Assembly: GCF_902726655.1 (NCBI RefSeq)
Contig: NZ_CACVAN010000001.1
Location: 3,596,001 to 3,660,000 of the forward strand
Length of the DNA: 64,000 nt
Origin: Virgibacillus ihumii
Lineage (GTDB): Bacteria > Bacillota > Bacilli > Bacillales > Amphibacillaceae
Reading direction: 5' to 3'
Below, one piece after another: positions 51,550-61,039 of this stretch. The position numbers and the translations under genes are program-made. The notes below the pieces were generated by a model. The model saw nothing but the letters and a program-made list of their open reading frames with translations, had not been told where the DNA came from and ran no database searches. The stretch's first letter is position 1; each line of letters begins with the position of its first letter.

Positions 51550-52468
51550 GAACCAGCCCTCCCTTCCTCAAAAGCAGTTTTCCAAACCCTAAGACAAAAT
51601 AGAAAGGTATGAATATCATTAATAAACCGATCGTCAGGATAAACGGTGTTGTTGGCGCAAAGGACCACATGAAATTCATGAAACCTTTCATATTGAAGAT
51701 GATTTCAAGCATGAGCAGATTTGAAAGTGCAAACCAGAAAATGGTCTTGAATTGGTAAAACAAAATGATCAAGGTATTTCGTAAAATATGTACAAGTAAA
51801 ATCCAACTTTTTCTTAGTCCCTTTCCTCTTGCAAATTCGACATAAAGCTTGTCCGATTCTTCTTCAAACAGCTGGACTAGGTGTTTAATTAGAAAAATTG
51901 CTGGTAAAATTGCCAGACATAATATTGGCAAAATATAAGCAGGATCTTCATGGGATGAAAAAATATCGAAAAGCATTATATCTGTTCTTATGTACAGCCA
52001 AATAATAGTGGTTTGCAGAATGAGAATAATAAAAAGATCGGGTATCGACTCAATGACGAACAACACAAAGTTAACTGGTTTTTTTAACCAATCTGGCATC
52101 ATTAAAATAAGAAAGGTGAATAAAACAGCAATAAGTAATCCGGCAAAAAGTGCGCACAAAAAGATGGTCATCGAGTATAAAAACTTATAAAAGAAAGCAG
52201 GGAAGAGAGGCAGGAAATCAGCATTATAGTAATAGTTGATTTCCGTAAAATGAAATAAGCCCGAAATGGTACCAACTATATGTGTTACATAGTTTTCTGG
52301 ATGAAAACCAATATCATGGCCAAGAAAAGAGGCACTTTTCAATACGCCGGATTCCATTAATTTCAGAACGGACCGCATGGATTCCATTTCATCGAAAAGC
52401 AGGTATGGGAGCGATCCCAGCATTAATATTCCAATTGTAGTTAGACAAAATTGGTATGTTGTTTTCAT
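51527..52468 (-). CDS. ABC transporter permease, OppB/DppB type
   Basis: The 313-residue permease has six spans; the EAA loop is KLYVEFARGKGLRKSWILLV and the first periplasmic part is long. AAAGGACG precedes the ATG. It overlaps the OppC-type gene by 23 nt, so the proteins are probably made as a pair and form the membrane channel of a peptide- or nickel-type importer. The missing ATPases and receptor must be supplied in trans, or the function has changed. Confidence 0.85.
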   Translation of the reverse strand: MKTTYQFCLTTIGILMLGSLPYLLFDEMESMRSVLKLMESGVLKSASFLGHDIGFHPENYVTHIVGTISGLFHFTEINYYYNADFLPLFPAFFYKFLYSMTIFLCALFAGLLIAVLFTFLILMMPDWLKKPVNFVLFVIESIPDLFIILILQTTIIWLYIRTDIMLFDIFSSHEDPAYILPILCLAILPAIFLIKHLVQLFEEESDKLYVEFARGKGLRKSWILLVHILRNTLIILFYQFKTIFWFALSNLLMLEIIFNMKGFMNFMWSFAPTTPFILTIGLLMIFIPFYFVLGFGKLLLRKGGLVHDSGENI

Positions 52469-52548
52469 ATGTATCGTCCTTTCAGGTTTTACGAGAACTT
52501 CGGCGGTATTATAATTTTTTCTTCAATTATATCCTTGAATATATCCAG

Positions 52549-52576
52549 AATATAACAAATTACCTATTTTTATCAA
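52549..52576 (-). promoter_or_regulatory. Promoter of the OppBC-type permease pair
   Basis: On the minus strand TTGATA (52571-52576) and TATATT (52549-52554) are 16 nt apart. Confidence 0.5.
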
Positions 52577-52709
52577 CATTATTTTCAAAAAATTCATAAT
52601 GTAATAGAGAAAGCGATATGAATTTTCCCTGGAATTACATGCTTGTCTTTTGCAGCAGATGGGTTTACGATTGAAACTTGAACAAACTAGAGTTGAAAGG
52701 CGTCATAGA

Positions 52710-53873
52710 ATGAATAAACGTGTTTACTTTTTAATGATTGTTGCATTTGTAGTGGGAATGGTTGAATTAATAATTGGAGGGTTATTGGACCTGATGGCAA
52801 AAGACCTTGGTGTCAGTCTCGGCCAGGTAGGTTTTCTGATTACCATTTTCTCACTGATTTTTGCTGTCGGTGCACCGATTCTATTAATTCTCACCTCCAA
52901 TATCGAACGAAAACGGCTGACATTAATTTCCCTGGTAATCTTTTTACTGGGAAATATTGTAACAGTATTCAGCCCGACATATACTGTTGTGTTTATTGGA
53001 AGGGTCATCTCAGCATTAAGTGGATCACTATTGATTATATTGTGTCTAACTATCGCACCATCCATTGTCCACCCGAAATACCGCGGCAGGGCAATCGGCA
53101 TTGTGTCCATGGGTGTCAGTGCGTCGATAGTGTTGGGCTTACCTGTCGGACTGGTATTGGGAAATGCATTCGGCTGGCGCGCTCCGTTCGTACTGATTGC
53201 AGTATTAACAGTCTTATCCATGGCAGGTGTATTCTTTTTAATGGAGCGAATCGAGCCGAAGCCCTCCAGTCCGATTGGAGAACAATTGGCAACGTTGAAA
53301 AACCGCAGAATATTTTTTGGACAGGTTATTACATTTCTGTTTATAGCTGGACACACCGTTCTGTATGCTTATTTGACTCCTTTTGTAAAAACAACGATGG
53401 GGATAGATGGAACCTGGGTAAGTATTATTTACATGATTTTCGGAATTGCAGCGGTGAGCGGCGGTGCAGTCGGCGGCACGCTTTCTGACACGATAGGGCC
53501 GAAACGGACGATTATGTTAACGATAGTTGTGTTTACAATGGTAATGTTCGCTATCCCGTATACCACATTTGCATTAACGGCATTTTTGCTCATTCTCGTC
53601 ATCTGGGGCATGCTGAGCTGGACACTTGCTCCGGCTACAATGTCCTATTTGATCAGTCTGTCACCGAAAACCTCAGACATACAGCAAAGTCTGAATAACT
53701 CGGCCCTGCACCTTGGCATCGCATTCGGATCATTGATTGGCGGCGTGGTTATCGAGCAGGTGTCGGTTGAACAGAATGCAACAGTCGGAGGATTCTTTGT
53801 GATTCTATCGATTGGCGCTGCGTTGATTTCGATGTATCGGAGACAGGATTCCAGGAATGTGGAAAAGCAGTAG
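52710..53873 (+). CDS. MFS transporter (AraJ/YdhP-like efflux group)
   Basis: The 387-residue protein has twelve membrane spans. Motif A-like loops are TSNIERKRLTLISLVIF and GTLSDTIGPKRTIMLTIV, and helix 5 has GLPVGLVLGNAFGWR, typical of the DHA1 efflux group. The ATG at 52710 has GAAAGGCG upstream; an earlier in-frame start adds 20 polar residues. The substrate is unknown. Confidence 0.87.
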   Translation: MNKRVYFLMIVAFVVGMVELIIGGLLDLMAKDLGVSLGQVGFLITIFSLIFAVGAPILLILTSNIERKRLTLISLVIFLLGNIVTVFSPTYTVVFIGRVISALSGSLLIILCLTIAPSIVHPKYRGRAIGIVSMGVSASIVLGLPVGLVLGNAFGWRAPFVLIAVLTVLSMAGVFFLMERIEPKPSSPIGEQLATLKNRRIFFGQVITFLFIAGHTVLYAYLTPFVKTTMGIDGTWVSIIYMIFGIAAVSGGAVGGTLSDTIGPKRTIMLTIVVFTMVMFAIPYTTFALTAFLLILVIWGMLSWTLAPATMSYLISLSPKTSDIQQSLNNSALHLGIAFGSLIGGVVIEQVSVEQNATVGGFFVILSIGAALISMYRRQDSRNVEKQ

Positions 53874-53915
53874 GGCTGACTGGAGCTTGAAGAAGCTGTC
53901 TGTTATGTATTATCC

Positions 53916-54037
53916 GTGGATTTCGCATATCGAGAGCAAATCGCGGATATCTACTCTGAATTCGTGGATATCGTAATCAAAAACGTGGATATACGGTGCG
54001 AAACCGTGGATATCCGGGCTGTTTTCGCGGATATCCG
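53916..54037 (+). repeat. 21-nt periodic intergenic repeat, family A, copy 2
   Basis: GYGGATATC-type units start at 53943, 53964, 53985, 54006 and 54027, exactly 21 nt apart, with a degenerate GTGGATTTC at 53916. The unit matches the array at 4112-4222. Again it lies between convergent genes. Downstream, CACCAT and ATGGTG (54044-54104) could pair; otherwise 54038-54140 shows nothing. Confidence 0.85.
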
Positions 54038-54140
54038 TTTACACACCATGGTCGAATATGGCCCTCATTACGGCAAGGGTCGGAATGTCCTGTGATATGG
54101 TGTTAAACATCAAACAGATTTTCCTCTGCAAGTAATGTTA

Positions 54141-55046
54141 TCAGGAAGACTTTTTATTTAATGCCAATAAAAAAATCATCCCTATAATACAAGCGGTGCC
54201 AACCCATTGGAAAATACCGAATGACTCGTTTAACCAGAAAACGGTAGTCAATACAGCTGACAACGGCTCTAAACTGCCCAGCAGGCTTGTTTCTTTTGGT
54301 GAAAGACTTTGTAGACTTTCGATGTAAAACCAAAATGCAATCATCGTTCCGAAGATGATAACGAATATTAAGTACCCATAGACTTCAAGTGTCAGGCTGC
54401 CAACATCCACTTGCCAGGGCGGGTGGATCACGCTTAACGCCAGACCGCCGATGAACATAGCCCAGCCGACAATGACAAGAGAGTCGTATTCTTTCAGCAA
54501 AGGTACGGCATATAATGTATAAAATGCCAGGGCTATCCCGGATAACACTCCCCAAATGATGCCAGGCGCTGGAACAGAAAGTCCGGAAATGGAGCCGTTG
54601 GTTAATAAGAAAAAGGTACCTGTTAAAGCGAGCAACACTGTCAGCAAATCACGTCTTGTCAGGACCGTTTGCCGTCGTAACAGTAAATAAATGATGATCA
54701 TTGCGGGTGCTAAATATTGTAATAATGTGGCAACCGCAGCATTGCCGTGGTTAATGGATGCCATATATGTATATTGGACTCCGAGCATCCCCAGTAAGCC
54801 GAAAATAATCAGTTGAACAGCTGTTCTTCCTTTTTTCCAGACTCCGAGAATTTGTGAACGATCTTTTCCAAAAAATTGAACAGTTAACAGTAACAAACCA
54901 GCAATGACAAGGCGTGTTGAGACGAGCCAATTGACATCAATGGCGTAATCCTGGAAAAGTTTTTGAGCAACGGTGCCGCCGACTCCCCAAAAGGTCGCTC
55001 CTGTTATAACAAGGAATAGTCCAGTTCTTCTTGCAGGCATAGTCAT
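54141..55046 (-). CDS. EamA-family (DMT) transporter
   Basis: The 301-residue protein has ten membrane spans in two EamA repeats ([60 protein letters not shown]). GGAGGTGAC precedes the ATG. It is divergent to an AraC-type regulator 105 nt away, which probably controls it. The substrate may be an amino acid or other metabolite for export. Confidence 0.87.
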   Translation of the reverse strand: MTMPARRTGLFLVITGATFWGVGGTVAQKLFQDYAIDVNWLVSTRLVIAGLLLLTVQFFGKDRSQILGVWKKGRTAVQLIIFGLLGMLGVQYTYMASINHGNAAVATLLQYLAPAMIIIYLLLRRQTVLTRRDLLTVLLALTGTFFLLTNGSISGLSVPAPGIIWGVLSGIALAFYTLYAVPLLKEYDSLVIVGWAMFIGGLALSVIHPPWQVDVGSLTLEVYGYLIFVIIFGTMIAFWFYIESLQSLSPKETSLLGSLEPLSAVLTTVFWLNESFGIFQWVGTACIIGMIFLLALNKKSS

Positions 55047-55151
55047 GTGTCACCTCCATCATTAATATAATTATAGTGTTATAATAAAAGATAATTCGCT
55101 AAAATAATACGTTTATTGAATAAAAAAATATAACTATATTGAGGTGGCTAT

Positions 55152-56042
55152 ATGCAGGTCAAAGATATCGAGATTGATCAGAGTTTAAAAGAACTGACGC
55201 AGCATCGGACAGCTGTGTTACCAATTGCATGCTACGAGACCACGATTAACCAAAATATACATGGATATATACCACTTCATTGGCATGATGAACTTCAATT
55301 TATTTTTATCGTAAAAGGTGAAGCAATTTTTCAAATAAATGAAGAGAGCGTTGCAGTCCGGGAAGGTGACGGGTTATTTATAAATAGTGGAAGTCTGCAC
55401 ATGGCAGAAGAAGGTAATCAATCGGGCTGTGTCTATATTTGTGTAAATGTTTCACCCCATTCTGTATTGTCGCAGGAACTCTACACAACCTATGTATCGC
55501 CTTATATTCAGGCAACCAATTTATCCTGCTTATATATTGATTCCAATAAGTCGTGGGGGAAACTGATTTTACACGCGATTGTAAAAATCAATCAATTGAT
55601 TCAGCAAAAATTACCGTACTATGAAATGGACATCACCGTGCAATTGACATTAATTTGGAAAAACATCATCCTGAACGGTTTTCCATTAGAATATGATCAG
55701 ACGGTAATGTTAAAAAATCAACGAATGAAACAAATGATCAATTGGATACATTTACATTATACCGAGAACATTAAGCTGGACGATATTGCAAAAGCCGGTC
55801 AATTGAGCCGTTCTGAATGCTGCCGGTATTTTAAACGAAATTTAAAAACAACCCCAATGCGTTATGTAATCGATTATCGAATTCAAAAAAGCTTAAGCCT
55901 GTTGCAACAAGAATCCAATGTTACAGAAGTTGCCTTTCAAGTGGGTTTTAACAGTACAAGTTATTTCATTGATAAATTTAAAAACTCAATGAGGATGACA
56001 CCATTCGCATACAAGCAATATAAAATAGGTGATGGTTATTAA
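55152..56042 (+). CDS. AraC-family transcriptional regulator
   Basis: The 296-residue protein has an N-terminal cupin sensor (LHWHDELQFIFIVKGEAIFQ; VREGDGLFINSGSLH) and two C-terminal helix-turn-helix units (IKLDDIAKAGQLSRSECCRY; VTEVAFQVGFNSTSYFIDKF). GAGGTGG precedes the ATG. Its divergent neighbour is an EamA transporter, the likely target, with an AT-rich 105-nt intergenic region between them. Confidence 0.92.
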   Translation: MQVKDIEIDQSLKELTQHRTAVLPIACYETTINQNIHGYIPLHWHDELQFIFIVKGEAIFQINEESVAVREGDGLFINSGSLHMAEEGNQSGCVYICVNVSPHSVLSQELYTTYVSPYIQATNLSCLYIDSNKSWGKLILHAIVKINQLIQQKLPYYEMDITVQLTLIWKNIILNGFPLEYDQTVMLKNQRMKQMINWIHLHYTENIKLDDIAKAGQLSRSECCRYFKRNLKTTPMRYVIDYRIQKSLSLLQQESNVTEVAFQVGFNSTSYFIDKFKNSMRMTPFAYKQYKIGDGY

Positions 56043-56160
56043 ATGTTATATTTTCTAATGTAACTATAAAAAAATTGCCAAAAAACACAAACACATGTTC
56101 GTTTTTGACAAAAATATGATATAATAAGATCACCCCCATAAAGAAAGGGGGTGAATAAAT

Positions 56161-56265
56161 ATGGAGATTGTGGTGTTAATTGCAGCTATTGTTGGATTGG
56201 TAACCGCGTTGGTAAATCTGACATTATACACCAAGAAGAAAGACCATCGCTCCACCAAGCGATAG
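56161..56265 (+). CDS. Small toxin-like membrane peptide (holin-like/type I toxin)
   Basis: A 34-codon gene encodes MEIVVLIAAIVGLVTALVNL then TLYTKKKDHRSTKR: one hydrophobic helix and a basic tail. AAGGGGGTGA is an ideal ribosome site. The last codons form a hairpin (GACCATCGCT / AGCGATAGTC, 56242-56267). These traits match putative holin-like/type I toxins, in which an antisense RNA represses translation. The antisense RNA is not demonstrated here. Confidence 0.6.
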   Translation: MEIVVLIAAIVGLVTALVNLTLYTKKKDHRSTKR

Positions 56266-56283
56266 TCTTCTGCTAAGCCACGG

Positions 56284-56314
56284 GCAAAGGGAAAGTTTTT
56301 TACTTTCTCTTTGC
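56284..56314 (+). terminator. Terminator after toxin-like gene
   Basis: GCAAAGGGAAAG and CTTTCTCTTTGC form a 12-bp stem with one mismatch, followed by TTCTTC. The A/T composition of the loop would also let it serve an antisense transcript. Confidence 0.65.
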
Positions 56315-56384
56315 TTCTTCATATTATATTTTCATTATATAGTATTTATACACGGAAAACAAGAACGTTGGGATGGGTGTTCAG

Positions 56385-56459
56385 TTGACAAAAGAAGAGT
56401 ACTGGCAATTTGTTAATTGGGAAGAATCAACATCGGATTCCATTGAAGAAAACGAATAA
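56385..56459 (+). CDS. Possible 24-residue peptide upstream of ywbE
   Basis: A TTG at 56385 with GGATGGG upstream opens a short acidic frame, MTKEEYWQFVNWEESTSDSI then EENE. The stop TAA is directly followed by ATG at 56460, so it abuts the ywbE leader. An ATG at 56373 in the same frame is the alternative start. It could be a leader peptide or a small protein; nothing similar comes to mind. Confidence 0.35.
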   Translation: MTKEEYWQFVNWEESTSDSIEENE

Positions 56460-56477
56460 ATGAAGGAGACAAAAAAC

Positions 56478-56672
56478 ATGACAGGAACACGGAGAGAAAA
56501 TATAAAGCAAGGACAAAAAGTACGTGTTGTACAAAAGCAGGATCAGCGGACCGGAAAGTTAACGGAAGGTGTGGTGTCTAAAATATTGACAAATTCTGCT
56601 TCACATCCGCATGGCATAAAGGTTATGCTGGAGAACGGCACTGTAGGCAGAGTGAAGGAAATTGTAAATTAA
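56478..56672 (+). CDS. ywbE: YwbE-family protein
   Basis: The 64-residue protein matches YwbE in length and pattern: RRENIKQGQKVRVVQKQDQR, TGKLTEGVVSKILTNSASHP, then HGIKVMLENGTVGRVKEI. AAGGAG lies 8 nt ahead of the ATG at 56478. It is a small beta-barrel-like protein, function unknown, widespread in bacteria. Confidence 0.93.
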   Translation: MTGTRRENIKQGQKVRVVQKQDQRTGKLTEGVVSKILTNSASHPHGIKVMLENGTVGRVKEIVN

Positions 56673-56834
56673 CAAAAAACATGCGTTAATTCCTCTTTTT
56701 TTCCACATTTATTCCATTTTTACTGTGGATTCTTACGTTATAATAATGATATGGGAGAATTTAAGCATATTGCCTGTTGGAAAACATAATATGACTTAAT
56801 AGTGAAGCTAATCCGAGAGAAGGAGCGCAACATT

Positions 56835-57527
56835 ATGGAAAATAACTGGGACATTGCGCAAGAATCGCTTTCCCAGATTACCGTTTATTCAAATCCGGAT
56901 AACAAACCGGTTACCATATCTGGTCATGCGGAAGAACTGAAGTGTGTTGGTGTAGGGACAGATGCTGCTGTTTTTCAGCACCTTTACGCCCCGTCTTTTG
57001 CATTTAAAGTTTATGCAGAGGACAAAGTATCCAAGATAAAAACGGAAAAAAATATTTATGATATGTTAGGAGATACATCTTTTTTTCCGGTATGTTTTGC
57101 AGCCAATGATCGATATCTTGTTTTAAGTTATGAAGAGGGGATTACACTCTTTGACTGCCTTTTGCAAGGTATTCATATCCCCGAACAAGTTGTGAAGGAT
57201 GTGGAGAGAGCGAGAGAATATGTTCGTGAAAAAGGGTTGAATCCGCGTGATATGCATTTAAAGAATATATTACTGCAGGATGGCCGAGCCAAAATCATTG
57301 ATGTCTCCGAATATATACAGCCGGGGAATGATTTCCGATGGGAACATTTAAAAAAAGGATACGAAGCACATTACCATTTAATTGATGGAAATGCGATTCC
57401 GTTCTGGCTGATTGAAACAGTCCGAAAGTGGTATAATCAGCAGCGTAATCGTTTTTCTTCATTCGATGAGTTTATGAAGACTGTTTTGAAACTTACAATG
57501 TTTAAAAATGAGAAAAAAGTGAAGTAA
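56835..57527 (+). CDS. Protein-kinase-like protein (YrzF/YbdM type)
   Basis: The 230-residue protein has a short kinase fold: a glycine-poor loop (GVGTDAAVFQHLY), Lys in FAFKVYAE, Glu in IKTEKNIYDML, a catalytic-loop equivalent PRDMHLKNILL and DVSEY in place of DFG. AAGGAG lies 9 nt before the ATG at 56835. Such small Ser/Thr-kinase-like proteins exist in Bacillus, and several are poorly characterised. Activity is plausible as Asp and Asn of the loop are kept. Confidence 0.8.
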   Translation: MENNWDIAQESLSQITVYSNPDNKPVTISGHAEELKCVGVGTDAAVFQHLYAPSFAFKVYAEDKVSKIKTEKNIYDMLGDTSFFPVCFAANDRYLVLSYEEGITLFDCLLQGIHIPEQVVKDVERAREYVREKGLNPRDMHLKNILLQDGRAKIIDVSEYIQPGNDFRWEHLKKGYEAHYHLIDGNAIPFWLIETVRKWYNQQRNRFSSFDEFMKTVLKLTMFKNEKKVK

Positions 57528-57548
57528 AGATAATTATCTTTACTACAA

Positions 57549-57587
57549 ATCCCTTTTGGCAAAAAGCGCATGAGGGATCATTTTTTG
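57549..57587 (+). terminator. Weak terminator between convergent genes
   Basis: ATCCC and GGGAT pair around a TTTTGGCAAAAA core and are followed by CATTTTTTG. Confidence 0.45.
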
Positions 57588-57594
57588 TTTCGGA

Positions 57595-57930
57595 TTAACC
57601 AGCCATGTGCTGATATACTTTATCCATTTTTTCTTTAAGCAGGTCCATATGTACAATAAGCGCTTCACGGATATATTCTTTTCCGTCTACAAAAAGCAGC
57701 AAAACAGGTGCGGTAAAGACAGAATACTTCCCGGCAATTTCAGCCACTTCCTGCGCATTAACTGATCCGAGTGCAATTTCCGGATATTTTTCCATCAGCT
57801 CCTGAACCTGTGGCTTTAACCCGTGACAGACACTGCAGTTGGGGGTGGTAATATACAGAAAAGATAGCGACTGGTTGTTGATGAAATCTTTCACCGCTTC
57901 AATAGCTTTCAATTCTTTAAATTCTCTCAT
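57595..57930 (-). CDS. Thioredoxin-family protein
   Basis: The 111-residue protein has the thioredoxin core: FLYITTPNCSVCHGLKPQVQ with a CSVC active site, cis-Pro in FTAPVLLLFVDGKEY. It resembles YtpP-like small thioredoxins of Bacillus. GAGGTTTG precedes the ATG at 57930. Redox partner unknown. Confidence 0.9.
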   Translation of the reverse strand: MREFKELKAIEAVKDFINNQSLSFLYITTPNCSVCHGLKPQVQELMEKYPEIALGSVNAQEVAEIAGKYSVFTAPVLLLFVDGKEYIREALIVHMDLLKEKMDKVYQHMAG

Positions 57931-58014
57931 AATCAAACCTCTTATAATCATTGTTTTTCTTATTATATCAATATTTGTTGTATCTCCATATGAAAAAAGC
58001 TTAGATGGTACAGC

Positions 58015-58863
58015 TTATATCTTCTTCAAAATTGCCCGCTCGACCCATTTCCATGGCAGTAAATTTTTCAATCGTATTTGTTTATTTACCCCTTTCCCAA
58101 CTGGATAACGCAGGTCAGGATGGTCATCTTGAGCCGCTTCGACAATCTTTTGGACGACTTCTTCAGGGTCACCGGCTGTTTTGGCGATATGATTGACGAC
58201 CTTCCACAATCGTTCATTTTTGTTTTTATAGGGTGATGCAGCGTCAGAAGTGAAATTATCCATTCCTTTTGCCCAAATATCTGTTTGATAGGAACCGGGT
58301 TCGATTAATACGACATTTACCCCGAACGGCAGCATTTCCAGGCGTAAAGCCTCACTGAATCCTTCCACAGCGTGTTTGGATGCGGAATAGGGGCTAAGAC
58401 CTGGAAGTGCCACTCTGCCGCTGATGCTGGAAAGGTTGATAATCGTTCCCCGCTGCTGCTTGCGCATGTACGGTAGGACCGCCTTTGTCACAGCAACAAG
58501 ACCAAAAAAATTTGTTTCAAACTGCTGACGCCACACTTCCAGTGACACTTCTTCAGTAAAGCCGCCTGCAGCATATCCGGCATTGTTGATGAGTACATCA
58601 ATATGTCCGAACCGATTAATAACTTTTGGAATCACCGTGTCAATTTCATCCTGTTTGGTCACGTCCAATTGAATGCACGAAATGTTTGAAGCAACGTTTT
58701 TTTCTTGTGCTGATTGAAGCAATCTTGTCTTCTTTGATAAATCACGCATCGATGCCAGAACGAAATAGCCGGATTTTGCTAAGGCGACACTTGTCAAAAG
58801 ACCGAATCCGCCTGATGCACCTGTTATGAAAACAGTGGGTCGATATTGTTTGGATGGATTCAT
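58015..58863 (-). CDS. Short-chain dehydrogenase/reductase
   Basis: The 282-residue protein has TGASGGFG at the N-terminus, LDVTK, NNAG, the catalytic Ser in NLSSISG, and Tyr-x3-Lys in YSASKHA. The C-terminal 80 residues are longer than usual and basic, with the IEPGSYQTDIWAKGMDN loop typical of retinol-dehydrogenase-like SDRs. GGGGTGAAT precedes the ATG. Substrate unknown. Confidence 0.88.
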   Translation of the reverse strand: MNPSKQYRPTVFITGASGGFGLLTSVALAKSGYFVLASMRDLSKKTRLLQSAQEKNVASNISCIQLDVTKQDEIDTVIPKVINRFGHIDVLINNAGYAAGGFTEEVSLEVWRQQFETNFFGLVAVTKAVLPYMRKQQRGTIINLSSISGRVALPGLSPYSASKHAVEGFSEALRLEMLPFGVNVVLIEPGSYQTDIWAKGMDNFTSDAASPYKNKNERLWKVVNHIAKTAGDPEEVVQKIVEAAQDDHPDLRYPVGKGVNKQIRLKNLLPWKWVERAILKKI

Positions 58864-58975
58864 TTTAATTCACCCCAAGGCTTTCTTTAGAAGGATATTG
58901 GGTTCACGTACCTTATCTGTTTATAAGCCAATGATAGCATATTTTGGAGATGGTAAACGAGGAATGAAAGACGCA

Positions 58976-59000
58976 GAAAAACCGGGAACCTGATTCCCGG
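58976..59000 (-). terminator. Terminator of the gluconate-dehydrogenase/tatA operon
   Basis: On the minus strand CCGGGAA and TTCCCGG form a stem followed by TTTTTCTGC, about 45 nt past the tatA stop. Confidence 0.85.
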
Positions 59001-59042
59001 CTGGATTCTGGAAGTTATGTGTCAGTTCATTTCAGCTAATGT

Positions 59043-59252
59043 CTATTCATCTCTTTTTGTTGTTTCAGTGGAATGCTTCAGTTTTGTTTCTTCCTCATCG
59101 TCACGCATCAGTTTATTTGTGGAACTTTTAAATTCCGAGAGTGTTTGTCCCAGGGATCGGCCGATTTCAGGCAGTTTTTTTGGTCCGAAAATAATCAGTG
59201 TGATTCCCAGGATAAGAATTAGTCCGGGAATGCCTATATTTGCAATGCCCAT
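59043..59252 (-). CDS. tatA: Twin-arginine translocase subunit TatA
   Basis: The 69-residue protein has the TatA layout: a short membrane helix ([18 protein letters not shown]), the conserved [20 protein letters not shown] amphipathic helix and a charged tail. It forms the pore of the Tat pathway that exports folded proteins. GGAAAGGAG precedes the ATG. It follows two genes of a gluconate-dehydrogenase-like complex, the smaller of which carries a Tat signal, so this TatA may be dedicated to it. No tatC is in the window. Confidence 0.93.
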   Translation of the reverse strand: MGIANIGIPGLILILGITLIIFGPKKLPEIGRSLGQTLSEFKSSTNKLMRDDEEETKLKHSTETTKRDE

Positions 59253-59278
59253 TGGAAATTCTCCTTTCCTGCTGGAGT

Positions 59279-61015
59279 TTAAACCGTTTTACGATTTTGT
59301 TTCCGTTTAACCAGCTGTCCGTTATTTTTCAGGTATTTTAAAATACCTTCTGCTGCCCGGTAAGCAAGAGCGCCAACTGTTCCTGTCGGGTTATAGCCGC
59401 CATTATGGGCAAATGCTGATGCTCCGATTACGAAAACATTATCGACATCCCACATTTGCAAGTAGTTATTAAGCGCGGATGTCTCCGGGTCTTCTCCCAT
59501 AATGACACCGCCGGTAATATGGTCGTTCTGAGCAGGGACAATGTTAAAGTGTTCTGTCAGCTCTTTCGGTTCAACAACCTCGGCGCCCATTTCTTCCAGA
59601 ATATCCGCACATCTGGCTGTAATATAGTCATATAGTGCATGATCCTGTTCGGTAAAGTCATATGTCATCCGGAGCAACGGTTTTCCGAAACTGTCTTTGT
59701 ACATCGGGTCCAGACTTAAATAATTGTGCTTGTGCGGCATCGAGGCACCTTGTGATGTAACTGGTATGGAACGATTAAACCATTTAATGGATTCCTGTTT
59801 AAACTTTTTTCCCCATCGTGGTGTATCGCTCGGTGCTCCGTTTTCATTAATTGGTCTTTTTCCCAGTTGTTTCATTGTAATTGAACCGCCGTGGATAAAG
59901 TCCAGATCGGAATGATCAAAGTTGTCATTATTGTAGTCATCAAGTGTAGTTCCGAGCGCACCGGCGCCCATTGCAGCATTAAACCTGTCTTTAAAAAACC
60001 CGGTTGCGACGGCAGTAATCTGGTAACAGTAATTTTTTCCGATGACCCCTTGTCCGTTTTTCGGATTATATGGACGGCCAAGGTTGGAGTTTAACAGCAA
60101 GCGGCAATTATTCAACGTGTAGCTTGTTAAAACAACCACATCTGCCGGCTGCTCGAATTCTTCACCTGTCTGGACATCGACATATCTGACACCTGTCGCC
60201 TTATTTCCATCATGGGTGATTCCGGTTACATAGGAATTTGTTCTAAGCTCAAAGTTTCCCGTTTTCTGAGCGGTCGGGATTACAGTTACAGTCGGGTCGG
60301 ATTTTGCTCCGTACTCACAACCGAACTTTTCACAAAATCCGCAATACTGACATTGGTTTAATGTCTGACCATCCGGGTTCGTATACTGTTCTGAAATATT
60401 CGCGGATGGCTGCCGGAATGGGTGCAGTCCCAGATTTTTGGCTGCTTGCATATATTTTTCAAGTATGGGGGTGTTCTTCATTGGCGGAGTTGGATATTTT
60501 TCCTTCCGCTCGGGTCTGAGCGGGTTTAATTCACCGCTTGTTCCGGCCATTTTTTCAAACTTGTGATAGTACGGTGCCAATTCATCGTACGTGATGCCCC
60601 AATCTTGCAGTGTATATTCTTTCGGAAGTTTATTCTTTCCGTATTTTTTATCGGTCATCGTTTTAATTTGAAAATCATACGGCGAAAAAAACCATGTATC
60701 CCCGTTCCAATGGACACCGGCGCCACCGACACCAGTCCCAATCAGAAATGCACCGAACTGACGCATTGGCAATGCACGTTCGTCGATGTGATTCCGGAAT
60801 GTGACTGTTTCCTGGGAAAGGTCCTGCATTAACTCATAACGGATAGCATAGCGGTATTCATCATGCACCATCTGAAAGTCCTCTGTAGATCTGTCATCAC
60901 CCCGCTCCAGACCAACAATTTTTTTACCCGCTTTGGCAATCTCTGCGGCAATGATACCGCCTGCCCAGCCGACGCCTACTGTTACGACATCAACTTTGTC
61001 CATTTTTTTTACCAT
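59279..61015 (-). CDS. GMC-type oxidoreductase, gluconate 2-dehydrogenase large-subunit-like
   Basis: The 578-residue flavoprotein begins with a Rossmann motif ([20 protein letters not shown], near the usual GxGxxG but with Val), and ends with the GMC C-terminal domain ([20 protein letters not shown]). A Cys cluster [12 protein letters not shown] (around residue 225) is a probable iron-sulfur or disulfide site found in this subgroup. It oxidises a sugar acid or alcohol with electrons passed to the membrane. AGGAGG precedes the ATG. It is 24 nt from the Tat-signal small subunit. Confidence 0.9.
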   Translation of the reverse strand: MVKKMDKVDVVTVGVGWAGGIIAAEIAKAGKKIVGLERGDDRSTEDFQMVHDEYRYAIRYELMQDLSQETVTFRNHIDERALPMRQFGAFLIGTGVGGAGVHWNGDTWFFSPYDFQIKTMTDKKYGKNKLPKEYTLQDWGITYDELAPYYHKFEKMAGTSGELNPLRPERKEKYPTPPMKNTPILEKYMQAAKNLGLHPFRQPSANISEQYTNPDGQTLNQCQYCGFCEKFGCEYGAKSDPTVTVIPTAQKTGNFELRTNSYVTGITHDGNKATGVRYVDVQTGEEFEQPADVVVLTSYTLNNCRLLLNSNLGRPYNPKNGQGVIGKNYCYQITAVATGFFKDRFNAAMGAGALGTTLDDYNNDNFDHSDLDFIHGGSITMKQLGKRPINENGAPSDTPRWGKKFKQESIKWFNRSIPVTSQGASMPHKHNYLSLDPMYKDSFGKPLLRMTYDFTEQDHALYDYITARCADILEEMGAEVVEPKELTEHFNIVPAQNDHITGGVIMGEDPETSALNNYLQMWDVDNVFVIGASAFAHNGGYNPTGTVGALAYRAAEGILKYLKNNGQLVKRKQNRKTV

Positions 61016-61039
61016 CGAAATCCTCCTAATGTGGCTGCT

